Origin: Gammaproteobacteria bacterium UBA6173
Lineage (GTDB): Bacteria; Pseudomonadota; Gammaproteobacteria; Pseudomonadales; Pseudohongiellaceae
Reading direction: 5' to 3'
Length of the DNA: 5,267 nt
NCBI GenBank assembly: GCA_002422225.1
Contig: DITX01000108.1
Span: forward strand, 1 to 5,267
In this document: in pieces, positions 1-5,267 of the stretch
How positions within the stretch are numbered: position 1 is the stretch's first letter
Layout: each line of letters begins with the position of its first letter
Notes under the pieces: model-generated
Databases searched by the model: none
What the model saw: only the letters and a program-made list of their open reading frames with translations
Told to the model about the DNA's origin: nothing
Translations under genes and position numbers: made by a program

Positions 1-160
1 GGCGTGATGCTGTTCCGGGGATTTGGTGTAGTGATGATGGTGTTGTCTCTGGGCGGACGCTCAACGCAACGGCGAGGGGTTTGCGGTCATCATGATAGAT
101 GTAAACGGCTTTAAGTCGGTAAATGACGTTTTGGGCCATCGTGCAGGCGATCAGTGCTGA
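1..160 (+). pseudogene. Decayed GGDEF (diguanylate cyclase) domain fragment
   Basis: The frame open from 38 to 157 contains RNGEGFAV followed by MIDVNGFKSVND and VLGHRAGDQ, then Cys and TGA at 158-160. This is the N-terminal half of a GGDEF domain: the Asp that binds metal, the FK.vND motif and the GH.aGD motif. Family members usually continue GDQVL. Here the bases after GDQ read tgctg, so one missing g would explain the stop. Upstream, MLFR (7-18) and, one base out of frame, DLV (20-28) resemble the usual NR-x-LF-x-D-L segment, but the GGDEF frame has stops at 32-37. The GG(D/E)EF signature itself and everything after it are absent. The fragment therefore has at least two frame lesions and no cyclase activity can be expected. 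It enters from the left edge, so the missing N-terminal part may lie outside. The domain identity is fairly secure; the extent of the remnant is not. Confidence 0.62.
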
Positions 161-259
161 CAATGCCAGCGGTACAAACAAGGCAGTGTGCATAGAGCGT
201 ATTACTGTCTGTTGTACGGCACGCAACAGTATTGGGTTGGAAGTGCTTGTGTCAGTCAT
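2..259 (-). CDS. Doubtful partial ORF with ATGA overlap to the permease gene
   Basis: Starting at ATG 259-257, the minus strand is open for 86 codons to the left edge. The start overlaps the TGA of the permease gene (258-256) as ATGA, an arrangement typical of translational coupling. The predicted N-terminus is MTDTSTSNPILLRAVQQ, followed by a hydrophobic run (about residues 26-38) ending in LSALIAC, which resembles a lipobox. Against it: the distal part is read exactly codon-for-codon antisense to the GGDEF remnant, and antisense frames of former coding DNA are often open by chance. The protein matches no family I recognise. The overlap could arise simply because the permease ends in CAA-TGA. 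It may be a real gene continuing to the left or a fortuitous frame; I lean to fortuitous. Confidence 0.22.
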   Translation of the reverse strand, partial: MTDTSTSNPILLRAVQQTVIRSMHTALFVPLALSALIACTMAQNVIYRLKAVYIYHDDRKPLAVALSVRPETTPSSLHQIPGTASR

Positions 260-1596
260 TGGGATTCTCTGTTGGCAGATAATTTTTCTGTGAAATACCA
301 AGCAGCAAATCCCAGCGTTATGATGGCGAGCGCAATACCTGCTTCTTGTGGCCTGTTAAGAATGATAAACGTCAAAGTCCAGATAACAATGCTGCTATAA
401 ATGAGCGGGGGTAACGGGTACAGCCAGGTGCGATAACCATTGTCGTCACCTTTTGCCAATATGTCGGCGCCTTTTTTGTAGCGTAATACAAAAACACCCA
501 ACACGGTGGCTAAAGAGCTCAGCCCCAGTATGAATCCAGAGAACACCAGAATGGATTCAAAGGTGGAAGTCAGTATAAATATCAGTGTCAGCAAACCTTG
601 CGTGTAGATGGCTGTGCGCGGGACGCCACCTTTATTGTGAACTGACAGTTTTCGGAACAAACGGAAGTCTTCACCCATGACTTGCAGCACTCGTGGGCCT
701 GCCATCAACATGGCAGAAACCGTGGAAATCAGCAGCAAGGACAAAACACCCCCCATCAACAGCGCACCGGTTTCACCAAACGTCTGTTGGGCAACAATAA
801 CCCCGATCTCGAGTTTGCCTTCCAGCATCTCCATGGGTACTGCGTACAAAAACGTGGCATTCAGTGCCAGATACAACAGAATAACCACGGACGTGCCTAC
901 AATCAGCACCAGTGGCACAGTACGACCGGGATTGTCGATTTCACCAGTGATGTAGGTCGCGGCATTCCAACCGGTATAGGCGTAATTCACATAAATCAGA
1001 GACACTGCAAACGCGCTGCTGGTCAATAACGCGCCGTCACCACTGACCGGCAGTAGGTTAACTGTTTGTGGTGCGTCAACGGTCAATCCTACCAGCACTA
1101 CAAAACCGATGATCAACGCAATTTTGATCAGCGTGAACCAGTTTTGTAGTCCGCTACTGGCTTTGTGGTCGCGACCATGCACGAGGGTGACCGCACTGAC
1201 CAGCAGCAAGGCCGCGAGCACACGGTTGATATCAACAACGTTGACCAGCGCGGAATCCAGATAAGCAGCAAAAGTCATCGCAGCCAGTGCCGTTGGCGCC
1301 GCAAAACCCACGGTGAGCGACACCCAGCCCGACACAAATCCAACTGAGGGATGATAAAGCTGACTGAGAAAGTTGTATTCTCCCCCTGAGCGCGGCAAGC
1401 GGCTAGCCAGTTCCGCATAAGTCAGTGCGCCGCAGAGCGCGGCAATGCCTCCCACCAGCCACAGCATCAGCAATACAGAGCTGGATTTGATATCAATGAT
1501 CTGAAAACCAATGCTGGTAAATACGCCGGTACCTACCATGTTGGCGATCACCACGGCGATGGCAGTGGTGGGGGTATACGAACCGGTCTTGTGCAT
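256..1596 (-). CDS. APC-superfamily amino acid permease
   Basis: A 446-residue inner-membrane protein with about 12 hydrophobic segments (roughly residues 9-30, 40-62, 86-116, 124-140, 152-171, 191-214, 227-252, 275-300, 325-345, 347-371, 394-413 and 417-435), the usual layout and length of the amino acid-polyamine-organocation superfamily. TM1 carries the unwound GTGVFTS motif (22-28) that contacts the substrate backbone in this fold. After TM2 comes YAELASRLPRSGGEYNFL (60-77), the conserved loop of LAT/YfnA-like permeases. TM6 has YAYTGWNAATYITGEIDNP (205-223), and the loop after TM8 has GPRVLQVMGED (300-310). It probably imports or exchanges an amino acid by secondary transport; the substrate cannot be read from the sequence. 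The ATG at 1596-1594 is preceded by AGGA (minus strand, 1608-1605) at 8-base spacing, which supports this start. It lies 51 bases downstream of the acetyltransferase gene in the same direction, so co-transcription is likely. Confidence 0.9.
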   Translation of the reverse strand: MHKTGSYTPTTAIAVVIANMVGTGVFTSIGFQIIDIKSSSVLLMLWLVGGIAALCGALTYAELASRLPRSGGEYNFLSQLYHPSVGFVSGWVSLTVGFAAPTALAAMTFAAYLDSALVNVVDINRVLAALLLVSAVTLVHGRDHKASSGLQNWFTLIKIALIIGFVVLVGLTVDAPQTVNLLPVSGDGALLTSSAFAVSLIYVNYAYTGWNAATYITGEIDNPGRTVPLVLIVGTSVVILLYLALNATFLYAVPMEMLEGKLEIGVIVAQQTFGETGALLMGGVLSLLLISTVSAMLMAGPRVLQVMGEDFRLFRKLSVHNKGGVPRTAIYTQGLLTLIFILTSTFESILVFSGFILGLSSLATVLGVFVLRYKKGADILAKGDDNGYRTWLYPLPPLIYSSIVIWTLTFIILNRPQEAGIALAIITLGFAAWYFTEKLSANRESQ

Positions 1597-1647
1597 AAAA
1601 CCTATCCTGGGAGTTGTTGTTGCCAGTTACCGATCAGCACACAGCGA

Positions 1648-2202
1648 TCAGTCCTCAGACGGTGCTTCATCCGCGATCAACAGTTCATACAGTTCTATAG
1701 GCTCCTGGCTTACGTCATCGCGCCAGATGATTGTGTCTTTACCGACTTTTCGCAGTCCGGCGTTACGCAGCACCGCGCCTGAGGCGGGGTTGCGCTTGAG
1801 ATGACTGGCATAAAAACGCGTAATGCCGAGTTCAGAGATGCCAAATCCGATCAGCGCGTCTACTGCTTCAGTGCAGTAACCTTCCCCCTGATAAGGGATG
1901 CCAATCCAGTAGCCGATTTCAGCTTCATTATCCTGGCGATTAAACAGCCCAACTGTGCCGATGGTTTCATCTTTATTGCGCAGGGTGACGGCAAAGATCG
2001 CGGCGCTGCCCTCATGCCAGGCTTTGTGCTGTTGCATGATCCATTGTTCAGCCGCGCCATCCGGGTAGGGGTGAGGAATCGTGCGTGTCATTTCTGCTAC
2101 ATCACGTTCACCAGCCAGTTTTTGAATGCGGGCGGCATCCTCCGCCCGGTAGGCGCGCAAGCGCAGGCGTTCTGTTGCCAGTGTGGATTGTTCTTCTGTC
2201 AT
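1648..2202 (-). CDS. GNAT N-acetyltransferase, RimJ/RimL-like
   Basis: A 184-residue cytosolic protein of the GNAT fold, Acetyltransf_3 type, and of full length for that group. The N-terminus has TERLRLRAYRAEDA (10-23), the typical first strand of RimJ/RimL proteins. The middle strands IGTVGLF (81-87) and EIGYWIGIPYQGEGYCTEAV (95-114) include the acetyl-CoA pyrophosphate-binding Q-G-E-G-Y loop (105-109). Then follows NPASGAVLRNAGLRKVG (138-154), the helix that packs on the cofactor. The enzyme should move acetyl from acetyl-CoA to an amine. Relatives modify ribosomal protein N-termini, other proteins, antibiotics or small amines, and nothing here selects among them. The ATG has GGAG (minus strand, 2216-2213) 10 bases upstream, and an in-frame TAA lies just before, which fixes the start region. 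It is the first gene of a probable two-gene unit with the permease. Confidence 0.88.
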   Translation of the reverse strand: MTEEQSTLATERLRLRAYRAEDAARIQKLAGERDVAEMTRTIPHPYPDGAAEQWIMQQHKAWHEGSAAIFAVTLRNKDETIGTVGLFNRQDNEAEIGYWIGIPYQGEGYCTEAVDALIGFGISELGITRFYASHLKRNPASGAVLRNAGLRKVGKDTIIWRDDVSQEPIELYELLIADEAPSED

Positions 2203-2399
2203 GGATAGTTAACTCCGAAGAGTGCGTCAAGTGGTTTTCCCGACATCATAACCTGTATCACTGGGTGCCAATAGTAGTGCCTCCTGAATTACATGATCTG
2301 CCTATGGCGTTGTAGTCCAGAACCCGTAATCCTGTTGGTTTTTTCGCGCGGCATCGTTTATCTTCGTATTCTGATCATGAATCTAATCCGGATGTTTTT
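2203..2399. promoter_or_regulatory. Divergent intergenic region between acetyltransferase and fghA
   Basis: The two flanking genes are transcribed outward, so both promoters should lie here. For the minus strand, TTGGCA (2271-2266) and TATGAT (2250-2245, five of six to consensus) form a candidate -35/-10 pair, but with a short 15-base spacer. For the + strand the candidates are weak: TATTCT (2367-2372) or TATCTT (2359-2364) as a -10, with TTGGTT (2335-2340) as a poor -35. Around the first lies an imperfect dyad, ATTC-TGATCA-(T)-GAAT (2368-2382), which could be an operator. I see no regulator gene, RNA gene or riboswitch in this stretch. Confidence 0.35.
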
Positions 2400-3245
2400 A
2401 TGCCTCTGTTTACACTTACTACCGTCAGTCAGCAGAAACATTTTGCAGGTCTGCAGATTCGAGTTGAGCATGAATCCCAGGTGCTAAATTGCACGATGCG
2501 ATTTTCAGTGTTTTTGCCACCACAGGCGTCGGCTGACAATCCGGTGCCAGCATTGTATTGGCTGACCGGTTTGACCGGGACCGATGAGAATTTCAGCACA
2601 AAATCCGGCGCTCAACGTATTGCTGCGGCGCTGGGTATTGCCTTGGTGATACCGGATACCAGCCCGCGCGGTGCCCACGTGCCTAACGATGATGCCTATG
2701 ATCTGGGGCAGGGAGCTGGTTTTTACCTGAATGCTACCGAAGCGCCGTGGGACAAAAACTTTTTGATGTTTGATTACATCACGTGCGAGTTACCGAGTTT
2801 GGTTGAACAGAATTTTCCCCTGAATAACAGGCGTGCTATCAGTGGACACTCAATGGGGGGGCATGGCGCCTTGATGATAGCGACCCGATTGCCTGAGCGG
2901 TTTGTGTCGGTATCCGCATTTGCGCCGATCGCCAATCCCATCCATTGTCCGTGGGGGCAAAAGGCGTTTGCTGCGTATCTGGGTGATGATCAGCAACGCT
3001 GGCAGCAATACGACAGTGTTGAGTTGTTAAAAGCCCGCGGACTGATGTTACCCCTGCTTGTTGATACCGGGACGGCGGATGAGTTTCTGACAAAACAACT
3101 CAATACAGAAGCATTAATTGCGGTTGCCGCCGGATTGGCTGATGCCCGTGTGCGCTATCAGGAGGGTTATGACCACAGTTATTATTTTGTATCCACGTTT
3201 ATGGAGGAGCATTTGCGTTTTCATGCCAGATACCTGCTGGCATAA
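2400..3245 (+). CDS. fghA: S-formylglutathione hydrolase
   Basis: A 281-residue alpha/beta hydrolase of the esterase D / FrmB / YeiG family, full length. It hydrolyses S-formylglutathione to formate and glutathione, the last step of glutathione-dependent formaldehyde oxidation in the cytosol. The nucleophile is Ser151 in GHSMGG (149-154). The likely acid is Asp227 in VDTGTADEFL (221-230), and the base is His259 in EGYDHSYYF (255-263). Other family blocks are PDTSPRG (85-91), DLGQGAGFYLNAT (101-113) and CPWGQKAF (183-190). One oddity is the LTGLTGTDENF block: residue 60 is Gly where many relatives, including E. coli FrmB, have Cys (LTC). The ATG has only a weak GGA seven bases upstream. No better in-frame start is evident, and the protein begins at the normal family N-terminus. 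It precedes the dehydrogenase gene on the same strand, 62 bases apart. The naming fghA versus frmB is a matter of convention. Confidence 0.95.
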   Translation: MPLFTLTTVSQQKHFAGLQIRVEHESQVLNCTMRFSVFLPPQASADNPVPALYWLTGLTGTDENFSTKSGAQRIAAALGIALVIPDTSPRGAHVPNDDAYDLGQGAGFYLNATEAPWDKNFLMFDYITCELPSLVEQNFPLNNRRAISGHSMGGHGALMIATRLPERFVSVSAFAPIANPIHCPWGQKAFAAYLGDDQQRWQQYDSVELLKARGLMLPLLVDTGTADEFLTKQLNTEALIAVAAGLADARVRYQEGYDHSYYFVSTFMEEHLRFHARYLLA

Positions 3246-3284
3246 GCTTTTCTACCAAAGTTGATTGTTTGACGTTGACATGGG

Positions 3285-3298
3285 CCTGAGTGCTCAGG
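3285..3298. repeat. Short dyad overlapping the frmA ribosome binding site
   Basis: CCTGAG (3285-3290), TG, CTCAGG (3293-3298) is a perfect 6-bp inverted repeat in the 62-base gap before the dehydrogenase gene. In RNA it could form a 5-bp stem with a GTGC loop, and its right arm includes the AGG of the Shine-Dalgarno sequence. It may be a small operator, a weak translation-control hairpin, or chance. Confidence 0.4.
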
Positions 3299-3300
3299 AG
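3296..3300 (+). promoter_or_regulatory. Shine-Dalgarno of frmA
   Basis: AGGAG sits 7 bases before the ATG at 3308. It decides the start: an in-frame GTG at 3290 would add six residues (MLRSTK), but it lies upstream of this site and has no ribosome binding site of its own. The ATG also gives the MKTRAAVAF N-terminus usual for the family. Confidence 0.85.
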
Positions 3301-3307
3301 TACAAAA

Positions 3308-4414
3308 ATGAAAACACGTGCCGCCGTTGCTTTTGCTGCCGATAAACCATTGGAAATTATTGAAGTTGATCTGGACGGCCCAAAGGCTGGCGAGGTGTTG
3401 GTGGAATTAAAAGCCACGGGCATCTGCCATACCGATGCGTTCACCTTGTCTGGCGACGATCCCGAAGGCGCGTTTCCAGCGATTCTCGGGCATGAAGGTG
3501 CAGGTATCGTGGTCGACGTCGGCCCCGGCGTTAAGTCCGTAAAAAAGGGTGATACCGTTATTCCTCTCTACACGCCGGAATGTCGCGAATGTGAGTATTG
3601 TATGCACCCCAAAACCAATCTGTGTCAGGCCATTCGCAGCACACAAGGGCGCGGCTTGATGCCGGATGGAACCAGTCGTTTTTCGCTGGATGGCACGCCC
3701 ATTCTGCATTACATGGGTTGTTCCACCTTTTCCAATTTCACCGTATTGCCCGAGATTGCATTGGCCAAAATTCGCCCGGATGCTCCCTTGGATAAGGTTT
3801 GTTACATCGGCTGTGGGGTAACCACGGGTGTAGGCGCGGTGATTTTTGATGCCAAAGTTGAGCCGGGTTCACGGGTTGTAGTGTTCGGTCTGGGTGGCAT
3901 TGGGTTGAATGTTATACAAGCGGCGCGGCTGGTGGGTGCGCGTCAGATCATCGGCGTGGATATCAACCCGGGCAAAGTGGAGCTGGCGCGCAAATTTGGG
4001 ATGACTGACTTCATTAATCCCAAGGATGTGCACAACGTGGTGGAAGCCATTGTTGAGCTGACCAAGGGCGGTGCGGATTACACGTTTGAGTGTATAGGCA
4101 ATGTCACTACCATGCGACAGGCGCTGGAAGCGTGTCACAAGGGCTGGGGCGAGTCGATCATCATTGGTGTGGCCGGTGCCGGCAAAGAAATTTCAACGCG
4201 GCCATTCCAGTTGGTGACTGGGCGGGTGTGGCGTGGCAGCGCCTTCGGTGGTGCGCGTGGGCGTACGGATGTACCCACCATTGTGGACATGTACATGGAG
4301 GGACAAATCAACATTGATGACCTGATCACGCACACCATGCCGCTGGACAAAATCAACGACGCTTTTGATCTGATGCATGAAGGTAAGTCTATCCGGAGTG
4401 TGGTGCTTTATTAG
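3308..4414 (+). CDS. frmA: S-(hydroxymethyl)glutathione dehydrogenase (class III alcohol dehydrogenase)
   Basis: A 368-residue zinc-dependent medium-chain dehydrogenase, the expected length for class III ADH (also called adhC). It oxidises S-(hydroxymethyl)glutathione to S-formylglutathione with NAD+; relatives also reduce S-nitrosoglutathione. Catalytic zinc ligands are Cys40, His62 (with Glu63) and Cys169 in GCGVTTG. The structural zinc lobe is Cys92, Cys95, Cys98 and Cys106. The Rossmann loop is GLGGIG (194-199), with Asp218 placed to bind the adenosine ribose and so favour NAD over NADP. Class III hallmarks are present: Asp51 and Glu53 in the DPEG segment and Arg115 in QGRG, which bind the glutathione part of the substrate. 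The start at 3308 is chosen on its ribosome binding site. The gene follows fghA at 62 bases and supplies that enzyme's substrate, so the two form a functional pair and probably an operon. No FrmR-type repressor gene is in the window. Confidence 0.96.
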   Translation: MKTRAAVAFAADKPLEIIEVDLDGPKAGEVLVELKATGICHTDAFTLSGDDPEGAFPAILGHEGAGIVVDVGPGVKSVKKGDTVIPLYTPECRECEYCMHPKTNLCQAIRSTQGRGLMPDGTSRFSLDGTPILHYMGCSTFSNFTVLPEIALAKIRPDAPLDKVCYIGCGVTTGVGAVIFDAKVEPGSRVVVFGLGGIGLNVIQAARLVGARQIIGVDINPGKVELARKFGMTDFINPKDVHNVVEAIVELTKGGADYTFECIGNVTTMRQALEACHKGWGESIIIGVAGAGKEISTRPFQLVTGRVWRGSAFGGARGRTDVPTIVDMYMEGQINIDDLITHTMPLDKINDAFDLMHEGKSIRSVVLY

Positions 4415-4479
4415 GGGGACGGAGGGATCATTTTTTGTACAGATGTAAACCGTGTGAGTGTGATGTTATATACGGAGGT
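4415..4479. other. AT-richer spacer after frmA
   Basis: This spacer holds a T6 run (4431-4436) but no convincing stem before it, so I do not call a terminator. An extended -10-like TG-T-TATATA (4464-4472) is followed by GGAGG (4474-4478). The -35 region is poor (TGTAAA, 4444-4449). If the promoter works, its start point would fall at about 4479, the left boundary of the palindrome. Confidence 0.3.
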
Positions 4480-4695
4480 TGATGTCGAGACAGTGGGCGC
4501 ATCAGGCAGGTGCTGTGGCAGAGGACCAGTCAGGCCGCGCTGATCCAATGACCGTGCGACCGAAAAAGCGCGAGCACTGTTCGAACTCTGAGCGGCAAAG
4601 CCGCGAAGGTGAGTTGCGCAGCGTCGGGCGCATGGTCAATGGATGCGGCCGGTCCTCTGCCACAGCACCTGCCTGTTGCTCACGTCGAAGCATCA
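4480..4695. repeat. Long imperfect palindrome (MITE-like or structured-RNA element)
   Basis: The arms 4503-4527 and 4651-4675 are perfect 25-bp inverted repeats. Pairing continues inward: GGCCGC (4533-4538) with GCGGCC (4645-4650); 4543-4563 with 4624-4644, having few mismatches and one G-T wobble; AACTC (4584-4588) with GAGTT (4611-4615); and GCGGC (4592-4596) with GCCGC (4600-4604) closing on an AAA loop. Outward it continues imperfectly, with TGATG-TCGA (4480-4488) against TCGA-AG-CATCA (4685-4695). The whole therefore folds as one long hairpin centred near 4598, far larger than an intrinsic terminator, and no T-run follows either side. It fills the gap between convergent genes and ends five bases before the stop codon of the right-hand gene. 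No transposase is present. Likely readings are a miniature inverted-repeat transposable element, a REP-like unit, or a hairpin RNA. The structure itself is certain; the class is not. Confidence 0.85.
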
Positions 4696-4699
4696 CGGA

Positions 4700-5267
4700 T
4701 TAAGCAAACCACACAAACCACAGTCTGCTCAGCGCATCGCTGGCAATCAGAAATCCTGCGATGCCCAGCACCCAGCCGAGTGCTGAGGCCGCGTTTTTGG
4801 TGATCCAGCTATCTACTTTTATCAACATGGGCCGGATGCGTTCACCCAGCAGCTTTCGCAGCACTAGCAGTACCATCGCCGGTAAAATCATAAGCAGGCA
4901 GTAGGCGAGCATCACGGCAAAAACCAGATGCCAAGACAGTTGCGCCGTGGCAATCAGGGCGATGGCGCCCAAATACGGCAACATGGTTGCAACTTCCGCC
5001 AAGCCAGCAAACAGGGCCAGCCCCATCAAAAAGCGCACCGATGTTGTGGCATCTGCAGCTTTTTGTTTCCAGCGCTCGACGCGGGAGGAAGCACCGGGTT
5101 TGCTACTGTCAAAACGAAAGCTGATAACAAACAACCCGATACCAATCGCCAATTGCGCAATCAACACCAATAACGATGTGATTGAATTTGTAGGGAGTGC
5201 TTCATTGGATGGCACAGGACTTTCAGCGTTAGCAAGCAAATCCGGAGTTATTGTCAAATCTGGTGTA
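4700..5267 (-). CDS. GAP/Sap-like multi-spanning membrane protein, N-terminus beyond the window
   Basis: The minus-strand frame is open from the right edge to TAA at 4702-4700. Its visible part has about five hydrophobic segments: SLLVLIAQLAIGIGLFVIS near the start, then FLMGLALFAGLAEVATMLPYL, ATAQLSWHLVFAVMLAY with LLMILPAMVLLVL, and last ALGWVLGIAGFLIASDAL. The order (IGIGLFVI, a basic loop with RVERWKQKA, a PYLGAIAL block, GERIRPML, then WITKNAASALGWVLG) matches the C-terminal two thirds of the GAP family (Sap, sulfolipid-1-addressing protein). These are poorly understood LysE-like membrane proteins, possibly transporters. A TTG at 5257 could serve as start, but it has no ribosome binding site. 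The frame stays open upstream, and the family's first membrane helices are missing, so I treat the gene as cut by the edge. It converges on frmA across the palindrome. Confidence 0.72.
   Translation of the reverse strand, partial: TPDLTITPDLLANAESPVPSNEALPTNSITSLLVLIAQLAIGIGLFVISFRFDSSKPGASSRVERWKQKAADATTSVRFLMGLALFAGLAEVATMLPYLGAIALIATAQLSWHLVFAVMLAYCLLMILPAMVLLVLRKLLGERIRPMLIKVDSWITKNAASALGWVLGIAGFLIASDALSRLWFVWFA

Noticed and set aside
209..229. CTGTTG / CAACAG hairpin as a permease terminator
   Set aside because: It has a 6-bp stem with a 9-base loop and no T-run after it on the minus strand; it is too weak to call.
2228..2272. 14-codon TTG-initiated leader peptide on the minus strand after AGGAGG, upstream of the acetyltransferase
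   Set aside because: The Shine-Dalgarno is good, but the TTG overlaps the best -35 candidate, and the peptide shows no attenuator features such as runs of one amino acid or a following hairpin.
3275..3280. Perfect TTGACA as a -35 box for frmA
   Set aside because: At 16-18 bases downstream there is only GAGTAC-like sequence overlapping the ribosome binding site. A start there would leave almost no leader, so it is more likely chance.
3290..3307. Upstream GTG start for frmA adding six residues
   Set aside because: The AGGAG is downstream of this GTG and ideally spaced from the ATG at 3308, which also fits the family N-terminus.
4431..4436. T6 run after frmA as an intrinsic terminator
   Set aside because: Only a 4-bp stem can be drawn upstream of it, with a very long loop.
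4480..4695. Integron attC site
   Set aside because: The required GTTRRRY / RYYYAAC core pair is not present at the ends, and no cassette or integrase is seen.
4479..4703. Open frames on both strands inside the palindrome (+ 4479-4703 and - 4502-4696)
   Set aside because: Their peptides resemble each other (both contain AGAVAED and SSATAPA) only because the DNA is an inverted repeat. The + start has its GGAGG too close to the codon, and neither peptide resembles a protein family.
5255..5257. TTG as the true start of the right-hand membrane protein
   Set aside because: It has no ribosome binding site, the frame remains open to the window edge, and the family's N-terminal helices would be missing.

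Overview
This window looks like chromosomal DNA of a glutathione-using gammaproteobacterium. The base composition is moderate, and it carries a class III alcohol dehydrogenase / S-formylglutathione hydrolase pair plus a GGDEF (diguanylate cyclase) remnant. I could not place it to genus from the sequence alone.

Left edge (1-259): the + strand holds a decayed GGDEF-domain fragment. Its best stretch ends in a stop at 158-160. On the opposite strand an open frame starts in a 4-base ATGA overlap with the stop of the next gene and runs off the window; I rate it doubtful. Next, on the minus strand, come a 446-residue APC-superfamily amino acid permease (256-1596) and, upstream of it, a RimJ/RimL-like GNAT N-acetyltransferase (1648-2202). 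They are 51 bases apart and probably share a transcript that starts in the divergent region 2203-2399.

Centre (2400-4414): on the + strand lies the glutathione-dependent formaldehyde detoxification pair, S-formylglutathione hydrolase followed by S-(hydroxymethyl)glutathione dehydrogenase, 62 bases apart. Formaldehyde adds spontaneously to glutathione. The dehydrogenase oxidises the adduct to S-formylglutathione, and the hydrolase releases formate and regenerates glutathione. Both enzymes keep their catalytic and metal-binding residues. The hydrolase has Gly where the family usually has a Cys near the active site. A short dyad overlaps the ribosome binding site of the dehydrogenase gene.

Right side (4415-5267): between the dehydrogenase gene and a convergent minus-strand membrane-protein gene (GAP/Sap-like, cut by the right edge) lies a long imperfect palindrome of about 216 bases. 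It has a perfect 25-bp pair of outer arms and a GCGGC-AAA-GCCGC tip. An extended -10-like sequence sits just before its left boundary. This element is the least explained and most interesting part of the window; a miniature inverted-repeat element or a structured-RNA locus are the main readings.
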